A stretch of DNA of 22,445 bases from JAYTQG01 sp043746815 (GCA_043746815.1 JAYTQG010000130.1:1-22445), one strand, 5' to 3'. Shown: positions 7,846-15,907, counted from the stretch's first letter. Made by a program: numbers and translations. Notes: generated by a model not told the origin, from the sequence alone.

Positions 7846-7854
7846 GCGGCTCCC

Positions 7855-8961
7855 ATGAGTCCAGATACCCTTCGCCAGACGCCGCTTCACGATCGACACG
7901 TTGCGGCCGGAGCACGTTTCGGTGCCTTCGCTGGTTGGGACATGCCCATTCGCTACAGCGACGTTCGCGACGAGCACCTTGCCGTCCGGTCGCAGTGCGG
8001 CATCTTCGATATCTCACATATGGGTCAGATCGAGATCACCGGTATTGGAGCCCGCGACCTGCTTCGCCGCGGGTTGACCAACGACATCGACACGCTGAGC
8101 GTCGGACAGGCGCAGTACACGCTGCTCTGCCAGGACGATGGCGGCGTCATTGATGATCTCATCGCCTACGAACTCGCCGACCGGATTGTTCTTGTCGTAA
8201 ACGCGTCGAACGTCGATGCGTGTCATGCACGTCTGCTGGCCCTTGCCAACGACACGGTCGTGGTCAACAACCGGTCGGACTCGCAGGCGATGCTGGCCGT
8301 TCAGGGACCGATGTGGCGGGAGGCGATCGGCTCCTTCGTGGGATCGCCTGCGCCGGTCACACTCGCGGCCTTTGGGGTTGTGGACGACTCCATTGCGGGC
8401 GTGCCGTGCATGATCGCCCGGACCGGGTACACCGGCGAGCCCGGCGTCGAGATTGTCTGCGCGGCTGATCGGGTTGCCGTGGTCTGGGACGCGCTTGCCA
8501 GTGGTCCACACCCCCCGACGCCCGTTGGCCTTGGTGCCCGCGACACCCTGCGCTTGGAGATGGGCTACCCGCTCTATGGACACGAACTTTCGGCGAGTCG
8601 AACGCCGATCGAAGCCGGACTGACCTGGGCCTGCGACATGGACGGTGGCCAGTTCGCTGGTGCGGCGGTGATGCAACGTCAGGTTCGGGATGGGGTTTCT
8701 CAGCGCCTCGTTGCCTTCGCCATGACCGACAACGCGATTCCGCGTGCCGATTGTGCGGTGATGTCCGGCGGCACGCAGGTGGGGACCGTAACGAGCGGTT
8801 CGCTCTCCCCGTCGCTCGGTATCGGAATCGGGATGGCCTACGTGGACGTCGCACTGGCTCAACCGGGAAGCGCGATCGAGATTGACATCCGGGGAGCCGC
8901 CAAGGCCGCCGAGGTCCGCAAAAAACCATTGGTTGACACCTCCCCAAGGAAAGGCGACTGA
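7855..8961 (+). CDS. gcvT: GcvT, glycine cleavage system aminomethyltransferase (T protein)
   Basis: GcvT moves the methylene group from aminomethyl-lipoyl-GcvH to tetrahydrofolate and releases ammonia. From ATG 7855 the protein has 368 aa (E. coli 364) and begins TPLHDRHVAAGARFGAFAGW, the normal T-protein N terminus. The frame is open about 440 bases further upstream, but that part runs antisense to the protease and is unlike the family. Other motifs: CGIFDISHMGQIEITG, TLLCQDDGGVIDDLIAY, RTGYTGEPGVEI, GLGARDTLRLEMGYPLYGHE and TSGSLSPSLGIGIGMAYV. No SD is visible; a -10-like element nine bases upstream suggests a near-leaderless mRNA. gcvH follows after one base. Confidence 0.96.
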   Translation: MSPDTLRQTPLHDRHVAAGARFGAFAGWDMPIRYSDVRDEHLAVRSQCGIFDISHMGQIEITGIGARDLLRRGLTNDIDTLSVGQAQYTLLCQDDGGVIDDLIAYELADRIVLVVNASNVDACHARLLALANDTVVVNNRSDSQAMLAVQGPMWREAIGSFVGSPAPVTLAAFGVVDDSIAGVPCMIARTGYTGEPGVEIVCAADRVAVVWDALASGPHPPTPVGLGARDTLRLEMGYPLYGHELSASRTPIEAGLTWACDMDGGQFAGAAVMQRQVRDGVSQRLVAFAMTDNAIPRADCAVMSGGTQVGTVTSGSLSPSLGIGIGMAYVDVALAQPGSAIEIDIRGAAKAAEVRKKPLVDTSPRKGD

Positions 8962-8962
8962 C

Positions 8963-9352
8963 GTGGCTGACGAGATCTACCCCGACGATTTGCGCTACCA
9001 CACCGAGCATGACTGGGTGCGTGTCGAGGGCGACGAGGCCGTTTTCGGAGTGACCTGGTTTGCGCAGGACGCGCTCGGCGAGGTCGTCTTTTACGAGCCG
9101 CCCGCGATTGGATCCACGGTCACCGCTGGGACGAGTTACGGCGTCCTTGAATCCATCAAGGCCGTCTCCGATATCGTCGCACCCGCCTCAGGGACGGTGG
9201 TCGCGGTCAACGACGGCGTCGCGGCAGCACCGAATCTTGTGAACTCCGACGCATACGGCGAGGGGTGGCTGGTTCGCGTCACACTCACTGGAAATGAGGT
9301 CGATGGGTTGATGGACGCCGAGACCTATCGAGAATACCTGGCGGGGCTGTGA
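8963..9352 (+). CDS. gcvH: GcvH, glycine cleavage system H protein
   Basis: This is the lipoyl carrier that shuttles the aminomethyl group between GcvP, GcvT and dihydrolipoamide dehydrogenase. Seen: RYHTEHDWVRVEGDEAVFGV, the lipoylation motif GVLESIKAVSDIVAPASG with the acceptor Lys at residue 66, and NSDAYGEGWLVRV. Length is 129 aa, as in E. coli. GTG 8963 is chosen over the longer open frame because AAGGAAAGG lies eight to nine bases upstream and the conserved N terminus starts here. It follows the gcvT stop by one base, so the two form one unit. gcvP does not follow; the next genes are ribosomal, so P protein must be encoded elsewhere. Confidence 0.96.
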   Translation: MADEIYPDDLRYHTEHDWVRVEGDEAVFGVTWFAQDALGEVVFYEPPAIGSTVTAGTSYGVLESIKAVSDIVAPASGTVVAVNDGVAAAPNLVNSDAYGEGWLVRVTLTGNEVDGLMDAETYREYLAGL

Positions 9353-9363
9353 CCGTCGCACAC

Positions 9364-9391
9364 CGGTCGCGACCGCGGGGCTTGCTAGCAT
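9364..9391 (+). promoter_or_regulatory. Putative infC operon promoter with a 12-bp palindrome
   Basis: CTTGCTAGCAT contains an extended -10 (TGC plus TAGCAT, 9386-9391). CGGTCGCGACCG at 9364-9375 is a perfect 12-bp palindrome covering the -35 position, where a repressor or activator could bind. No good -35 hexamer is present. Transcription would start near 9398, about 47 bases before infC. Confidence 0.35.
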
Positions 9392-9444
9392 CCCCGCCGT
9401 ACGAACGCATGGAGGATTGTTGACGAACGAACAACGGGGAATGA

Positions 9445-10065
9445 TTGCCGCCGCGTAGAGGGCCAGACACCCGGCCGCCGCCGGGACCGACGACACGCAT
9501 CAACGACGCGATCCGTAGCGATACGGTCCGGTTGATCGACGACGAGGCCAAGAACCACGGGGTCGTCCCCCTTGCCGACGCACTTGAAATGGCGATGGAT
9601 CGCAACCTAGACCTGGTCGAGGTTGCGGAGGATGCCCGTCCGCCGGTTTGCCGCATCATGGATTACGGCAAATGGCGCTATGAGCAGGAACAAAAAGCCA
9701 AGCAAGCGCGGAAGCACCAGAGCACCATCACGATCAAAGAGATCAAGTTTCGGCCCAAGATCGACCCGCATGACTACGTCACAAAACGTGGCCATGTCAC
9801 GCGATTTTTGGAGCACCGCGACAAGGTCAAGATCACCATCATGTTCCGGGGACGCGAACTTCTGCACCCCGAGCGTGGCGAAGCACTCCTGTTGAAGTTG
9901 GCGGAAGAGATGGCCGAGTTGGCAATCGTCGAGAGTCGTCCCAACCTCGATGGGCGCAACATGACTATGATGCTCGCTCCCGTGAAGGCGGCGGCACCCG
10001 TCAAGGTGTCCGAGAAGCCCGAGCCGGAAATGACCGAAGAAGCGACCGAAGAAGCGAGTGCCTGA
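9445..10065 (+). CDS. infC: Translation initiation factor IF-3
   Basis: IF-3 binds the 30S subunit, keeps it apart from 50S and checks start-codon pairing. Seen: TTRINDAIRSDTVRLIDDE, LDLVEVAEDARPPVCRIMDY followed by GKWRYEQEQKAKQARKHQ (family signature and linker helix), IKEIKFRPKIDPHDYVTK, KITIMFRGREL and the C-terminal domain to MTMMLAP. An acidic tail of about 25 residues rich in Glu follows. The frame is closed by TGA 9442-9444, so TTG 9445 is the earliest usable start. GGGGA lies only four bases ahead. A better site (GGAGG, 9411-9415) instead serves a 12-codon ORF in another frame, so the true N terminus is uncertain. It overlaps rpmI by one base. Confidence 0.93.
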   Translation: MPPRRGPDTRPPPGPTTRINDAIRSDTVRLIDDEAKNHGVVPLADALEMAMDRNLDLVEVAEDARPPVCRIMDYGKWRYEQEQKAKQARKHQSTITIKEIKFRPKIDPHDYVTKRGHVTRFLEHRDKVKITIMFRGRELLHPERGEALLLKLAEEMAELAIVESRPNLDGRNMTMMLAPVKAAAPVKVSEKPEPEMTEEATEEASA

Positions 10066-10262
10066 TGCCGAAGATGAAGACCAAGAGCGCGGCCAAGAAA
10101 CGCATCCGCGTGACCAAGACGGGCAAGGTCATCGTCCAGCGTCGGGGGCTTCGACACAACCTTGAACACAAGTCGGGGAAGAAAAAGCGTGCGCTCGGTC
10201 GTGTCATGACCACCAGCGCAAGCGTTCGCAAGACCGCCCTTCGACTGTTGGCGAAACGGTAG
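10065..10262 (+). CDS. rpmI: 50S ribosomal protein L35
   Basis: A 65-aa basic ribosomal protein beginning MPKMKTKSAAKKRIRVTKTG, followed by HNLEHKSGKKKRALG and ending in ALRLLAKR, as in the L35 family. Its ATG shares one base with the infC stop (TGATG), so translation is coupled. infC-rpmI-rplT is the conserved order in most bacteria. Confidence 0.97.
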   Translation: MPKMKTKSAAKKRIRVTKTGKVIVQRRGLRHNLEHKSGKKKRALGRVMTTSASVRKTALRLLAKR

Positions 10263-10272
10263 GAGAGGGTAA

Positions 10273-10644
10273 ATGGCACGGATCAAACGATCAGTTTCGG
10301 CGCGCAAGAAGCGTCGTAAGGCACTCGGTCTCGCCAAGGGCTACTGGGGCCTCAAGAAGAGTTCATACCGTCGTGCCAAAGAGCAGCTCATGCGCTCTGG
10401 GCGCTACGCGTACCGCGACCGTCGGGTACGAAAGCGCGACTTCCGCCGCCTGTGGATTGCCCGAATCAACGCTGCCGCCCGACTGAACGGGCTGACCTAC
10501 AACCAGTTCATGCACGGACTCTCGCTGGCCCAGGTCGAGCTGAACCGGAAGATTCTCGCGGACCTCGCGGTCCACGAGCCCGAGGCATTCGCCGGACTGT
10601 GCGATCAAGCCCGCGTGGCGCGCCAGCAGCTGGTCGCGAGTTAG
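10273..10644 (+). CDS. rplT: 50S ribosomal protein L20
   Basis: L20 binds 23S rRNA early in 50S assembly and represses its own operon in several phyla. Seen: MARIKRSVSARKKRRKALGL, AKGYWGLKKSSYRRAKEQLM, YAYRDRRVRKRDFRRLWIAR, INAAARLNGLTYNQFMHGL and the C-terminal segment with LADLAVHEPEAFAGL. Length is 123 aa. An AGGAGAGGG site sits just before ATG 10273, ten bases after the rpmI stop. Confidence 0.97.
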   Translation: MARIKRSVSARKKRRKALGLAKGYWGLKKSSYRRAKEQLMRSGRYAYRDRRVRKRDFRRLWIARINAAARLNGLTYNQFMHGLSLAQVELNRKILADLAVHEPEAFAGLCDQARVARQQLVAS

Positions 10645-10656
10645 TACTGAGCACGT

Positions 10657-10676
10657 CGGCCCGCTGCGGCGGGTCG
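10657..10676 (+). terminator. Hairpin between rplT and the SpoU methyltransferase gene
   Basis: CGGCCCGC (10657-10664) and GCGGGTCG (10669-10676) form an eight-pair stem with one G-U pair and a TGCG tetraloop, 13 bases after the rplT stop. ATTCT follows, but no real T-run, so termination would be partial at best. It overlaps the probable true start of the next gene. Confidence 0.35.
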
Positions 10677-10693
10677 ATTCTCCGCGTAACCCG

Positions 10694-11476
10694 GTGCTCA
10701 AGCAGGTGCGCGCGCTGCAAAGCAAGCGCGAGCGCCGGGAGACACGCCTTATGGTGGTTGAGGGGGAAGACCTCCTCGCTGCCGCGCTTGCTGCCGGGAT
10801 CACGCCGCAGGCGGTCATCTTCGACGACGCCCGGATTGGCGAGGTTGACGCACTGGTCCAGGCCACAACCGCTGTCTCCGCCCGCTATCTCGCGACCGCG
10901 GACCTCATTGCGGGCATCAGCACGATGGCGACTCCGCCCCGGGTTCTGGCGATCGTGCCGCGGCCTGGTCCGCACCACTTCAGCTCGATTCAATGGCCAC
11001 CGTCGCTTGGGCTCTACCTGGCGGGTGTCTCGGATCCAGGAAACGTCGGATCGCTGATCCGCACCGCGAGTGCCCTTGGCTGTGATTGGGTCGCGATTGG
11101 CTCCGGTTCCGCTGACGCCGCGCACCCTCGCGCGGTGCGAGGGGCAATGGGCGCGACGTTCACCGTTCCGATTCTGGAGACGGTCCGACCCGAGGATCTC
11201 GCGACACGTGAGGGATTCCTTGTTGTGGAGGCGGTTTCAAGTGGCGGGCAGCCGCCGTGGACGGTCGACCTCACGGGCCCCCTCGTCCTCGCGATGGGTG
11301 CCGAAAGGGCTGGACTCGCCGAGGTCGGAGGTGCGTTGGCACCGCCCGAGCGGACGGTTGCGGTCACGATTCCGCAGGCTCCTGGCAGCGACTCGTTGAA
11401 CGTCGGCGCCGCTGCAGCTGCACTCTTAGTTGAGATCGTTCGTCAGCGCAGCGTGGGGACTCCCACGGCCGGATAA
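10694..11476 (+). CDS. TrmH/SpoU-family RNA 2'-O-methyltransferase
   Basis: A SAM-dependent SPOUT enzyme that methylates a ribose 2'-OH in rRNA or tRNA; the target base cannot be told. Seen: an N-terminal substrate-binding domain (LMVVEGEDLLAAAL), then motif 1 GVSDPGNVGSLIRTASALG, motif 2 LVLAMGAERAGL and motif 3 IPQAPGSDSLNVGAAAAALL, which form the knotted SAM site. GTG 10694 is the first standard start codon, but the codons before it read DSPRNP, matching the conserved N terminus of the family. The true start may therefore be CTG 10664, which would add ten residues. No SD is seen at either. It follows rplT by 49 bases, the common actinobacterial order. Confidence 0.9.
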   Translation: MLKQVRALQSKRERRETRLMVVEGEDLLAAALAAGITPQAVIFDDARIGEVDALVQATTAVSARYLATADLIAGISTMATPPRVLAIVPRPGPHHFSSIQWPPSLGLYLAGVSDPGNVGSLIRTASALGCDWVAIGSGSADAAHPRAVRGAMGATFTVPILETVRPEDLATREGFLVVEAVSSGGQPPWTVDLTGPLVLAMGAERAGLAEVGGALAPPERTVAVTIPQAPGSDSLNVGAAAAALLVEIVRQRSVGTPTAG

Positions 11477-11479
11477 GAT
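11452..11479 (+). promoter_or_regulatory. Putative pheS promoter -10 with preceding hairpin
   Basis: TAAGAT (11474-11479) ends eight bases before the pheS GTG and overlaps the stop codon of the methyltransferase gene. A six-pair stem CGTGGG/CCCACG with a GACT loop (11452-11467) lies directly upstream, where -35 and spacer would be. No -35 match is seen. The mRNA would start close to the GTG. Confidence 0.35.
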
Positions 11480-11487
11480 CCCGCGTC

Positions 11488-12501
11488 GTGGCAATTGACG
11501 CTGAACTTGAAGAGCTGACCGGAACCGGACTCGCTGAGATCGCTGCTGCGAGTAGTCTCGCGGCGCTTGGCGAGGTACGAATCCAGCTGACCGGTCGCAA
11601 GAGTCGCCTTGCGGAGATCCTCGCGAGCGTCGGCAGCTTGCCGCACGCCGAACGCGGTCTCGTCGGAAAATCCGGAAACGTCGCACGCAAGGCAATCGAA
11701 GGGGCGCTGGCAGCGCGCCAGGAGGTCCTTGACGCTCAGGAGCTCGGTGCGCGCCTCGCCGCAGAGCACGTGGACATCACCCTGCCGGGCGACCGGCCAC
11801 CGGTTGGGGCGCTTCACCTCATTACCCAAGTCCGGCGTGAGGTTGAGGACATCTTCCTCGGGATGGGGTATGCCATCGCGGACGGCCCCGAGATCGAGAG
11901 CGTTTTTCACAATTTCACGGCGCTGAATACGCCCGAGGGGCATCCGGCGCGCTCGGAGAGCGACACCTTCTTTATCGACGGGCACCCTGACCATCTGCTG
12001 CGAACCCAGACCTCACCGGTGCAGGTGCGGGTGATGCAGGCCGCGCCGCCTCCGGTGTATGTCATCGCGCCCGGAACCGTCTACCGTCGCGACGACGTGG
12101 ACGTTACCCACAGCCCCATGTTCCACCAGGTTGAAGGGTTGGCCGTGGATGAGGGCCTGACGATGGCGCACCTCAAGGGGACCCTTCTGCACTTCGTTCG
12201 CGAACTATTGGGGCGTGAGCGTGAGATTCGTCTGATCCCGCACTTTTTCCCATTCACCGAGCCATCCGTGGACATCAGCGTCTCGTGGACCGACCGGCAC
12301 GGCGCACCGACCTGGCTGGAGCTCGGTGGCGCTGGGATGGTGGACCCAAACGTCCTCGGTGCGGTCGACATCGACAGCGAACGCTTCACCGGCTTTGCAT
12401 TTGGTTTCGGTCTGGACCGCATCGCCATGGTCCGGAGCGGGCTGCCGGATCTCAGGATGCTCTTTGACGGGGACCTGCGCGTCTTGGAGCAGTTCGCATG
12501 A
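11488..12501 (+). CDS. pheS: Phenylalanyl-tRNA synthetase alpha subunit
   Basis: The class II catalytic subunit that, with PheT as an alpha2-beta2 tetramer, charges tRNA-Phe. Seen: an N-terminal coiled-coil arm (about 1-85), VRREVEDIFLGMGYAIADGP, NTPEGHPARSESDTFF, motif 2 LLRTQTSPVQVRVM, APGTVYRRDDVDVTHSPMFH, and motif 3 GFAFGFGLDRIAMVRSGLPD followed by LR. Length is 337 aa. GTG 11488 is the only sensible start. No SD is seen; a -10-like TAAGAT ends eight bases upstream. Its stop overlaps pheT by 4 bases (ATGA). Confidence 0.97.
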   Translation: MAIDAELEELTGTGLAEIAAASSLAALGEVRIQLTGRKSRLAEILASVGSLPHAERGLVGKSGNVARKAIEGALAARQEVLDAQELGARLAAEHVDITLPGDRPPVGALHLITQVRREVEDIFLGMGYAIADGPEIESVFHNFTALNTPEGHPARSESDTFFIDGHPDHLLRTQTSPVQVRVMQAAPPPVYVIAPGTVYRRDDVDVTHSPMFHQVEGLAVDEGLTMAHLKGTLLHFVRELLGREREIRLIPHFFPFTEPSVDISVSWTDRHGAPTWLELGGAGMVDPNVLGAVDIDSERFTGFAFGFGLDRIAMVRSGLPDLRMLFDGDLRVLEQFA

Positions 12502-14927
12502 GAGCGCCGATCTCATGGCTGGCCGATCATGTCGACATTGACCTTGACGCCGATGCCCTTGGCGTGCGGATGGCATCCACCGGCAGTGCCGTGGAGGAGG
12601 TCATCCACCAGGGCGTACCGACCGCCAACGACAACCTCGCGAACTTCCGCATCGGCAAGGTCATCTCCGCCGAGCAGCACCCGAATGCCGATCGGCTTCG
12701 CGTCTGCATCGTGGATACCGGCGACACGGAACCACGCCAGATCGTGTGTGGCGCGCCGAACGTCGCTGCCGGTCAGACCGTCGCGGTCGCCGTCCCCGGT
12801 GCGCTACTCCCGGGCGGCATGAAGATCAGCGTTGCCAAGCTGCGCGGGGTCGAGAGTGCCGGGATGATCTGTTCGTCCCGGGAGTTGGAACTCGGTGACG
12901 AGCACGACGGCATCATGGTTTTGAGCGGCGACCTGACGGCCGGCAGTCGGGTCGCGGACACGCTTCCCATCGCCGAGTCGGTCATCGACTTTGAGATCAC
13001 CTCCAACCGTCCCGATTGCCTCTCGATCGCAGGGCTCGCCAAAGAAGCCGCCGCGACGCTTGGCCGCGAGTATCGGCCTCCGAGCGAGACTGAACCCGCA
13101 GCTGACGGCCTCGGCAAGATCGCCGACCTCGTCACAATTGATGTCGAGGCACCGGATCTCTGCCCGCGCTATATGGGGCGCGTGTTCGTCGACATCGTGC
13201 ATGGTGAGTCGCCGCCCTGGATGCAGGGTCGCCTCCGCGCGGCCGGGATGCGGCCGATCTCGAACGTCGTGGACATCACCAACTACGTGATGCTGCTCAC
13301 CGGCCAGCCGCTGCATGCGTTCGACTTGGACCGCCTCGCCGGGCCACGGATCATCGTGCGCCGGGCGACACCGGGGGAGACGATCGAGACCCTCGACGGC
13401 GTGACGCGGACGCTAACGGACCGCATGCTCGTGATTGCGGACGGCGAGCGACCGGTGGCGATCGCCGGAATCATGGGTGGTGGCGACGCTGAGTTCTCCG
13501 AAGCGACGACCCGGGTGCTCCTGGAGTCGGCCGCGTTCAACGGGCCCAGCATCCTTGGCACGTCGCTGGCGCTGGGTCTGCGGTCTGAGTCCAGTGGGCG
13601 CTTTGAGAAGGGCCTTCCACGCGAGCTTGCCGCCCGCGCGATGACGATTGCCTCACGCTTGCTGGTTGAACACTGCGGAGCGAAGCTGGTGCCGGGGACG
13701 CTTGACGTCGGTACGCCCTCGCCGGAGCGTGCTCCGATCACACTGCGACACGCACGGGTCGGCGCACTGCTGGGCGTCGACATCGACCCGGCGGAGTCGG
13801 CCGAGCTGCTGACGCGGGTCGGTTGTGTCGTCACGCCGGGCCCGGACTCCCACGAGGTGCAGATTCCCTTCGAGCGGGCAAATGATCTGACCCGTGAGGT
13901 GGATTTGATCGAAGAGGTCCTTCGCCTCCACGGACTCGACGAGATCCCCGCGATCCTTCCCCGCACGGGTGGCGTTGCCCGCCGGACACTGGCGCAGACA
14001 CTCCGCGAACGGCTTGCCGACCGGCTTGTCGCACGGGGCTTGAGTGAGACGATCTCGTACCGCTTCGTCTCCGAGGCCGATGCCGACCGCATGCAGATGT
14101 CCGCGGACGACCCGCGCCGCCAGGTCGTGCGTCTCGCTCACCCAATGAGCGAAGAGATGGCCGTCATGCGGCGCTCCATGCTGCCGGGCCTCCTGCGTGC
14201 CGCGAGTCGGAATCAGGCGCATCAGCGGATGTCCGGCGGCCTGTTCGAGCTTGGTCGGACGTATGCGCCGCGCGAGGATGGGATGGCCGATGAGCGCGAG
14301 TTCCTTGCGGTGCTGCGCTTCGGTCCGGAGACCCGCGGCCACTGGCGCCGCCCCGCCGAGCCGGTCGACATCCACGCTGGGATTGGCCTCTTCGAAGAGC
14401 TCGCCCAGATCGCGGGCATCAACGTCACCGCAGACGCCGCCACCGCGCCGTACTTCCACCCGACCCGGCGTGCACGCCTCGCATCCGGTGAGGACACGAT
14501 CGGCTGGGTCGGCGAGATGCACCCCCTCGTGCTTCGGAACTTCGAAGTGCGAGGCCCCGCGGTTGCGGTCGTCATGGATCTCGACGTCCTGACGCGTGTC
14601 GCGACCGCAACGACCCCGGCCTTCTCCCCGATTCTGACGCTGCCGGCCTCCACCCGCGACCTCGCATTGATCTTCGCCGACGACGTTGCCGCGGCTCGGA
14701 TTCAGGCGGTTGCGACGTCGACTGGAGGCGACCTGGTCCGGGGTGCCCAGATCTTTGACCGCTACGTTGGCGAGCAGGTCGGTGAGGGGCGCGTGAGCCT
14801 TGCGATTCGCCTAACGATTGCCGACCCCGAGCGCACCCTAACCGACGAGGAAATTGAGGCGCCCGTGGCCGCCGTCATCGCGGCCCTCACCAAGGAGTTG
14901 GGCGCCGAACTGCGGGCGGCGTCGTGA
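12498..14927 (+). CDS. pheT: Phenylalanyl-tRNA synthetase beta subunit
   Basis: The 809-aa beta subunit provides tRNA binding and editing of mis-charged Tyr. Domains in order: N-terminal MRAPISWLADHVDIDLDADA; EMAP-type OB tRNA-binding domain (about 38-150, ISAEQHPNADRLRVC and CGAPNV); B3/B4 editing domain (about 215-375, ITSNRPDCLSIAGLAKEAA ahead of it, then VVDITNYVMLLTGQPLHAFD and GRFEKG); B5 domain (about 405-475); class II-like core with RRSMLPGLLRAASRN; C-terminal ferredoxin-fold anticodon-binding domain (about 715-808, PASTRDLALIF, VGEGRVSLAIRLTI, RTLTDEEI). It overlaps pheS and argC by 4 bases each. Confidence 0.97.
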   Translation: MRAPISWLADHVDIDLDADALGVRMASTGSAVEEVIHQGVPTANDNLANFRIGKVISAEQHPNADRLRVCIVDTGDTEPRQIVCGAPNVAAGQTVAVAVPGALLPGGMKISVAKLRGVESAGMICSSRELELGDEHDGIMVLSGDLTAGSRVADTLPIAESVIDFEITSNRPDCLSIAGLAKEAAATLGREYRPPSETEPAADGLGKIADLVTIDVEAPDLCPRYMGRVFVDIVHGESPPWMQGRLRAAGMRPISNVVDITNYVMLLTGQPLHAFDLDRLAGPRIIVRRATPGETIETLDGVTRTLTDRMLVIADGERPVAIAGIMGGGDAEFSEATTRVLLESAAFNGPSILGTSLALGLRSESSGRFEKGLPRELAARAMTIASRLLVEHCGAKLVPGTLDVGTPSPERAPITLRHARVGALLGVDIDPAESAELLTRVGCVVTPGPDSHEVQIPFERANDLTREVDLIEEVLRLHGLDEIPAILPRTGGVARRTLAQTLRERLADRLVARGLSETISYRFVSEADADRMQMSADDPRRQVVRLAHPMSEEMAVMRRSMLPGLLRAASRNQAHQRMSGGLFELGRTYAPREDGMADEREFLAVLRFGPETRGHWRRPAEPVDIHAGIGLFEELAQIAGINVTADAATAPYFHPTRRARLASGEDTIGWVGEMHPLVLRNFEVRGPAVAVVMDLDVLTRVATATTPAFSPILTLPASTRDLALIFADDVAAARIQAVATSTGGDLVRGAQIFDRYVGEQVGEGRVSLAIRLTIADPERTLTDEEIEAPVAAVIAALTKELGAELRAAS

Positions 14928-15907
14928 GCCAGACGGTTCACGTCATCGGCGCAGCCGGGTTCGCGGGTGCGCAAGTGGCAGCACTGATCGATCGTCACCC
15001 CGCCTTTCACCTTGGCCAGATCACGGCCAGGGCAGATGCGGGCAAGCGCCTCGTGGACGTGGCCCCGGAGCACCGGGTCACCACCCGGCTCTCCACCTAC
15101 GACCCCGAAGCCGTCACCGCGGGCGACTTTGCCATCGTCGCCTACCCGCATGCTGAAGCGGCCCCGATCGTTGCCGAACTCGTAGACCGGGGCGTTCGCG
15201 TCGTCGATGTCTCTGCGGACTATCGCCTCCACGACCTCACGCACTATCCGTCGTGGTACGGCTTCACCCATCCTCGGCCGGACCTGGTGGCCGAGGCGGT
15301 CTATGGGCTTCCCGAGGCCCATCGCGAGCAAATTCGTGGCGCGCGCCTCGTCGCGAATCCCGGCTGCTATCCGACCGCGGCGCTCCTGGCACTCCTCCCA
15401 TTGGCTGGAGAGATCGCAAACGTGATCGTCGACGCGAAGAGTGGTGTCAGCGGTGCAGGCAAGACACCGACCGCAGCCGTCCACTATTCCTCGGTCACGG
15501 ACAGTGTCCAGCCGTACAAGGTGTCGGGCCACCGGCACTCGCCGGAGATCGTTCAGGAGTTGGGGCTTCCGGTTCGCTTCACGCCACACCTTGTGCCCGT
15601 CGATCGCGGCCTCTTGGCGACCTGTTATGCGACGCTGACCGGCGCCGTCTCCACCGCTGATGACCTCCGCCAACGCTTTGTCGATTTCTATGCTGACCAC
15701 CCCTTCGTGGAGGTCGTCGAACAGCCACCCGGGATGCGGGCAGTTCAACGCACGAACTACGCGCAGGTCTGCCCAGTGTTGGACGCTGACCTTGGCATGG
15801 TCGTGAGCTTTGGAGTCATCGACAATGTCGGCAAGGGTGCAGCGGGTCAGGCGGTCCAGAACCTGAACCTGATGGCTGGACGGCCCGAGACCGAAGGCTT
15901 GGTGTGA
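14924..15907 (+). CDS. argC: N-acetyl-gamma-glutamyl-phosphate reductase
   Basis: ArgC reduces N-acetylglutamyl-5-phosphate to the semialdehyde with NADPH, the third step of arginine synthesis. Seen: the NADP-binding HVIGAAGFAGAQVAALIDRH, VVDVSADYRLHD, the catalytic Cys in LVANPGCYPTAAL (C148), DAKSGVSGAGKTP, HRHSPEI and the C-terminal NVGKGAAGQAVQNLNLM. Length is 327 aa. The GTG start shares GTGA with the pheT stop and the stop shares GTGA with argJ, so arginine synthesis is translationally coupled to phenylalanyl-tRNA synthetase genes. Confidence 0.97.
   Translation: MSQTVHVIGAAGFAGAQVAALIDRHPAFHLGQITARADAGKRLVDVAPEHRVTTRLSTYDPEAVTAGDFAIVAYPHAEAAPIVAELVDRGVRVVDVSADYRLHDLTHYPSWYGFTHPRPDLVAEAVYGLPEAHREQIRGARLVANPGCYPTAALLALLPLAGEIANVIVDAKSGVSGAGKTPTAAVHYSSVTDSVQPYKVSGHRHSPEIVQELGLPVRFTPHLVPVDRGLLATCYATLTGAVSTADDLRQRFVDFYADHPFVEVVEQPPGMRAVQRTNYAQVCPVLDADLGMVVSFGVIDNVGKGAAGQAVQNLNLMAGRPETEGLV

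Noticed and set aside
7743..7854. Possible glycine riboswitch ahead of gcvT
   Set aside because: No glycine-aptamer core is seen, and the likely transcript starts within about ten bases of the ATG.
7411..7854. N-terminal extension of gcvT by 148 codons
   Set aside because: The extension is antisense to the protease gene, is Arg/Ala-rich, and GcvT homology starts at ATG 7855.
11477..11487. T-box or Phe-leader attenuator before pheS
   Set aside because: Only 11 bases separate pheS from the previous gene; no room for a T-box and no Phe-rich leader peptide is present.
13283..14092. Minus-strand open frame of 269 codons opposite pheT
   Set aside because: Low-complexity Ser/Arg-rich shadow of an unmistakable pheT.
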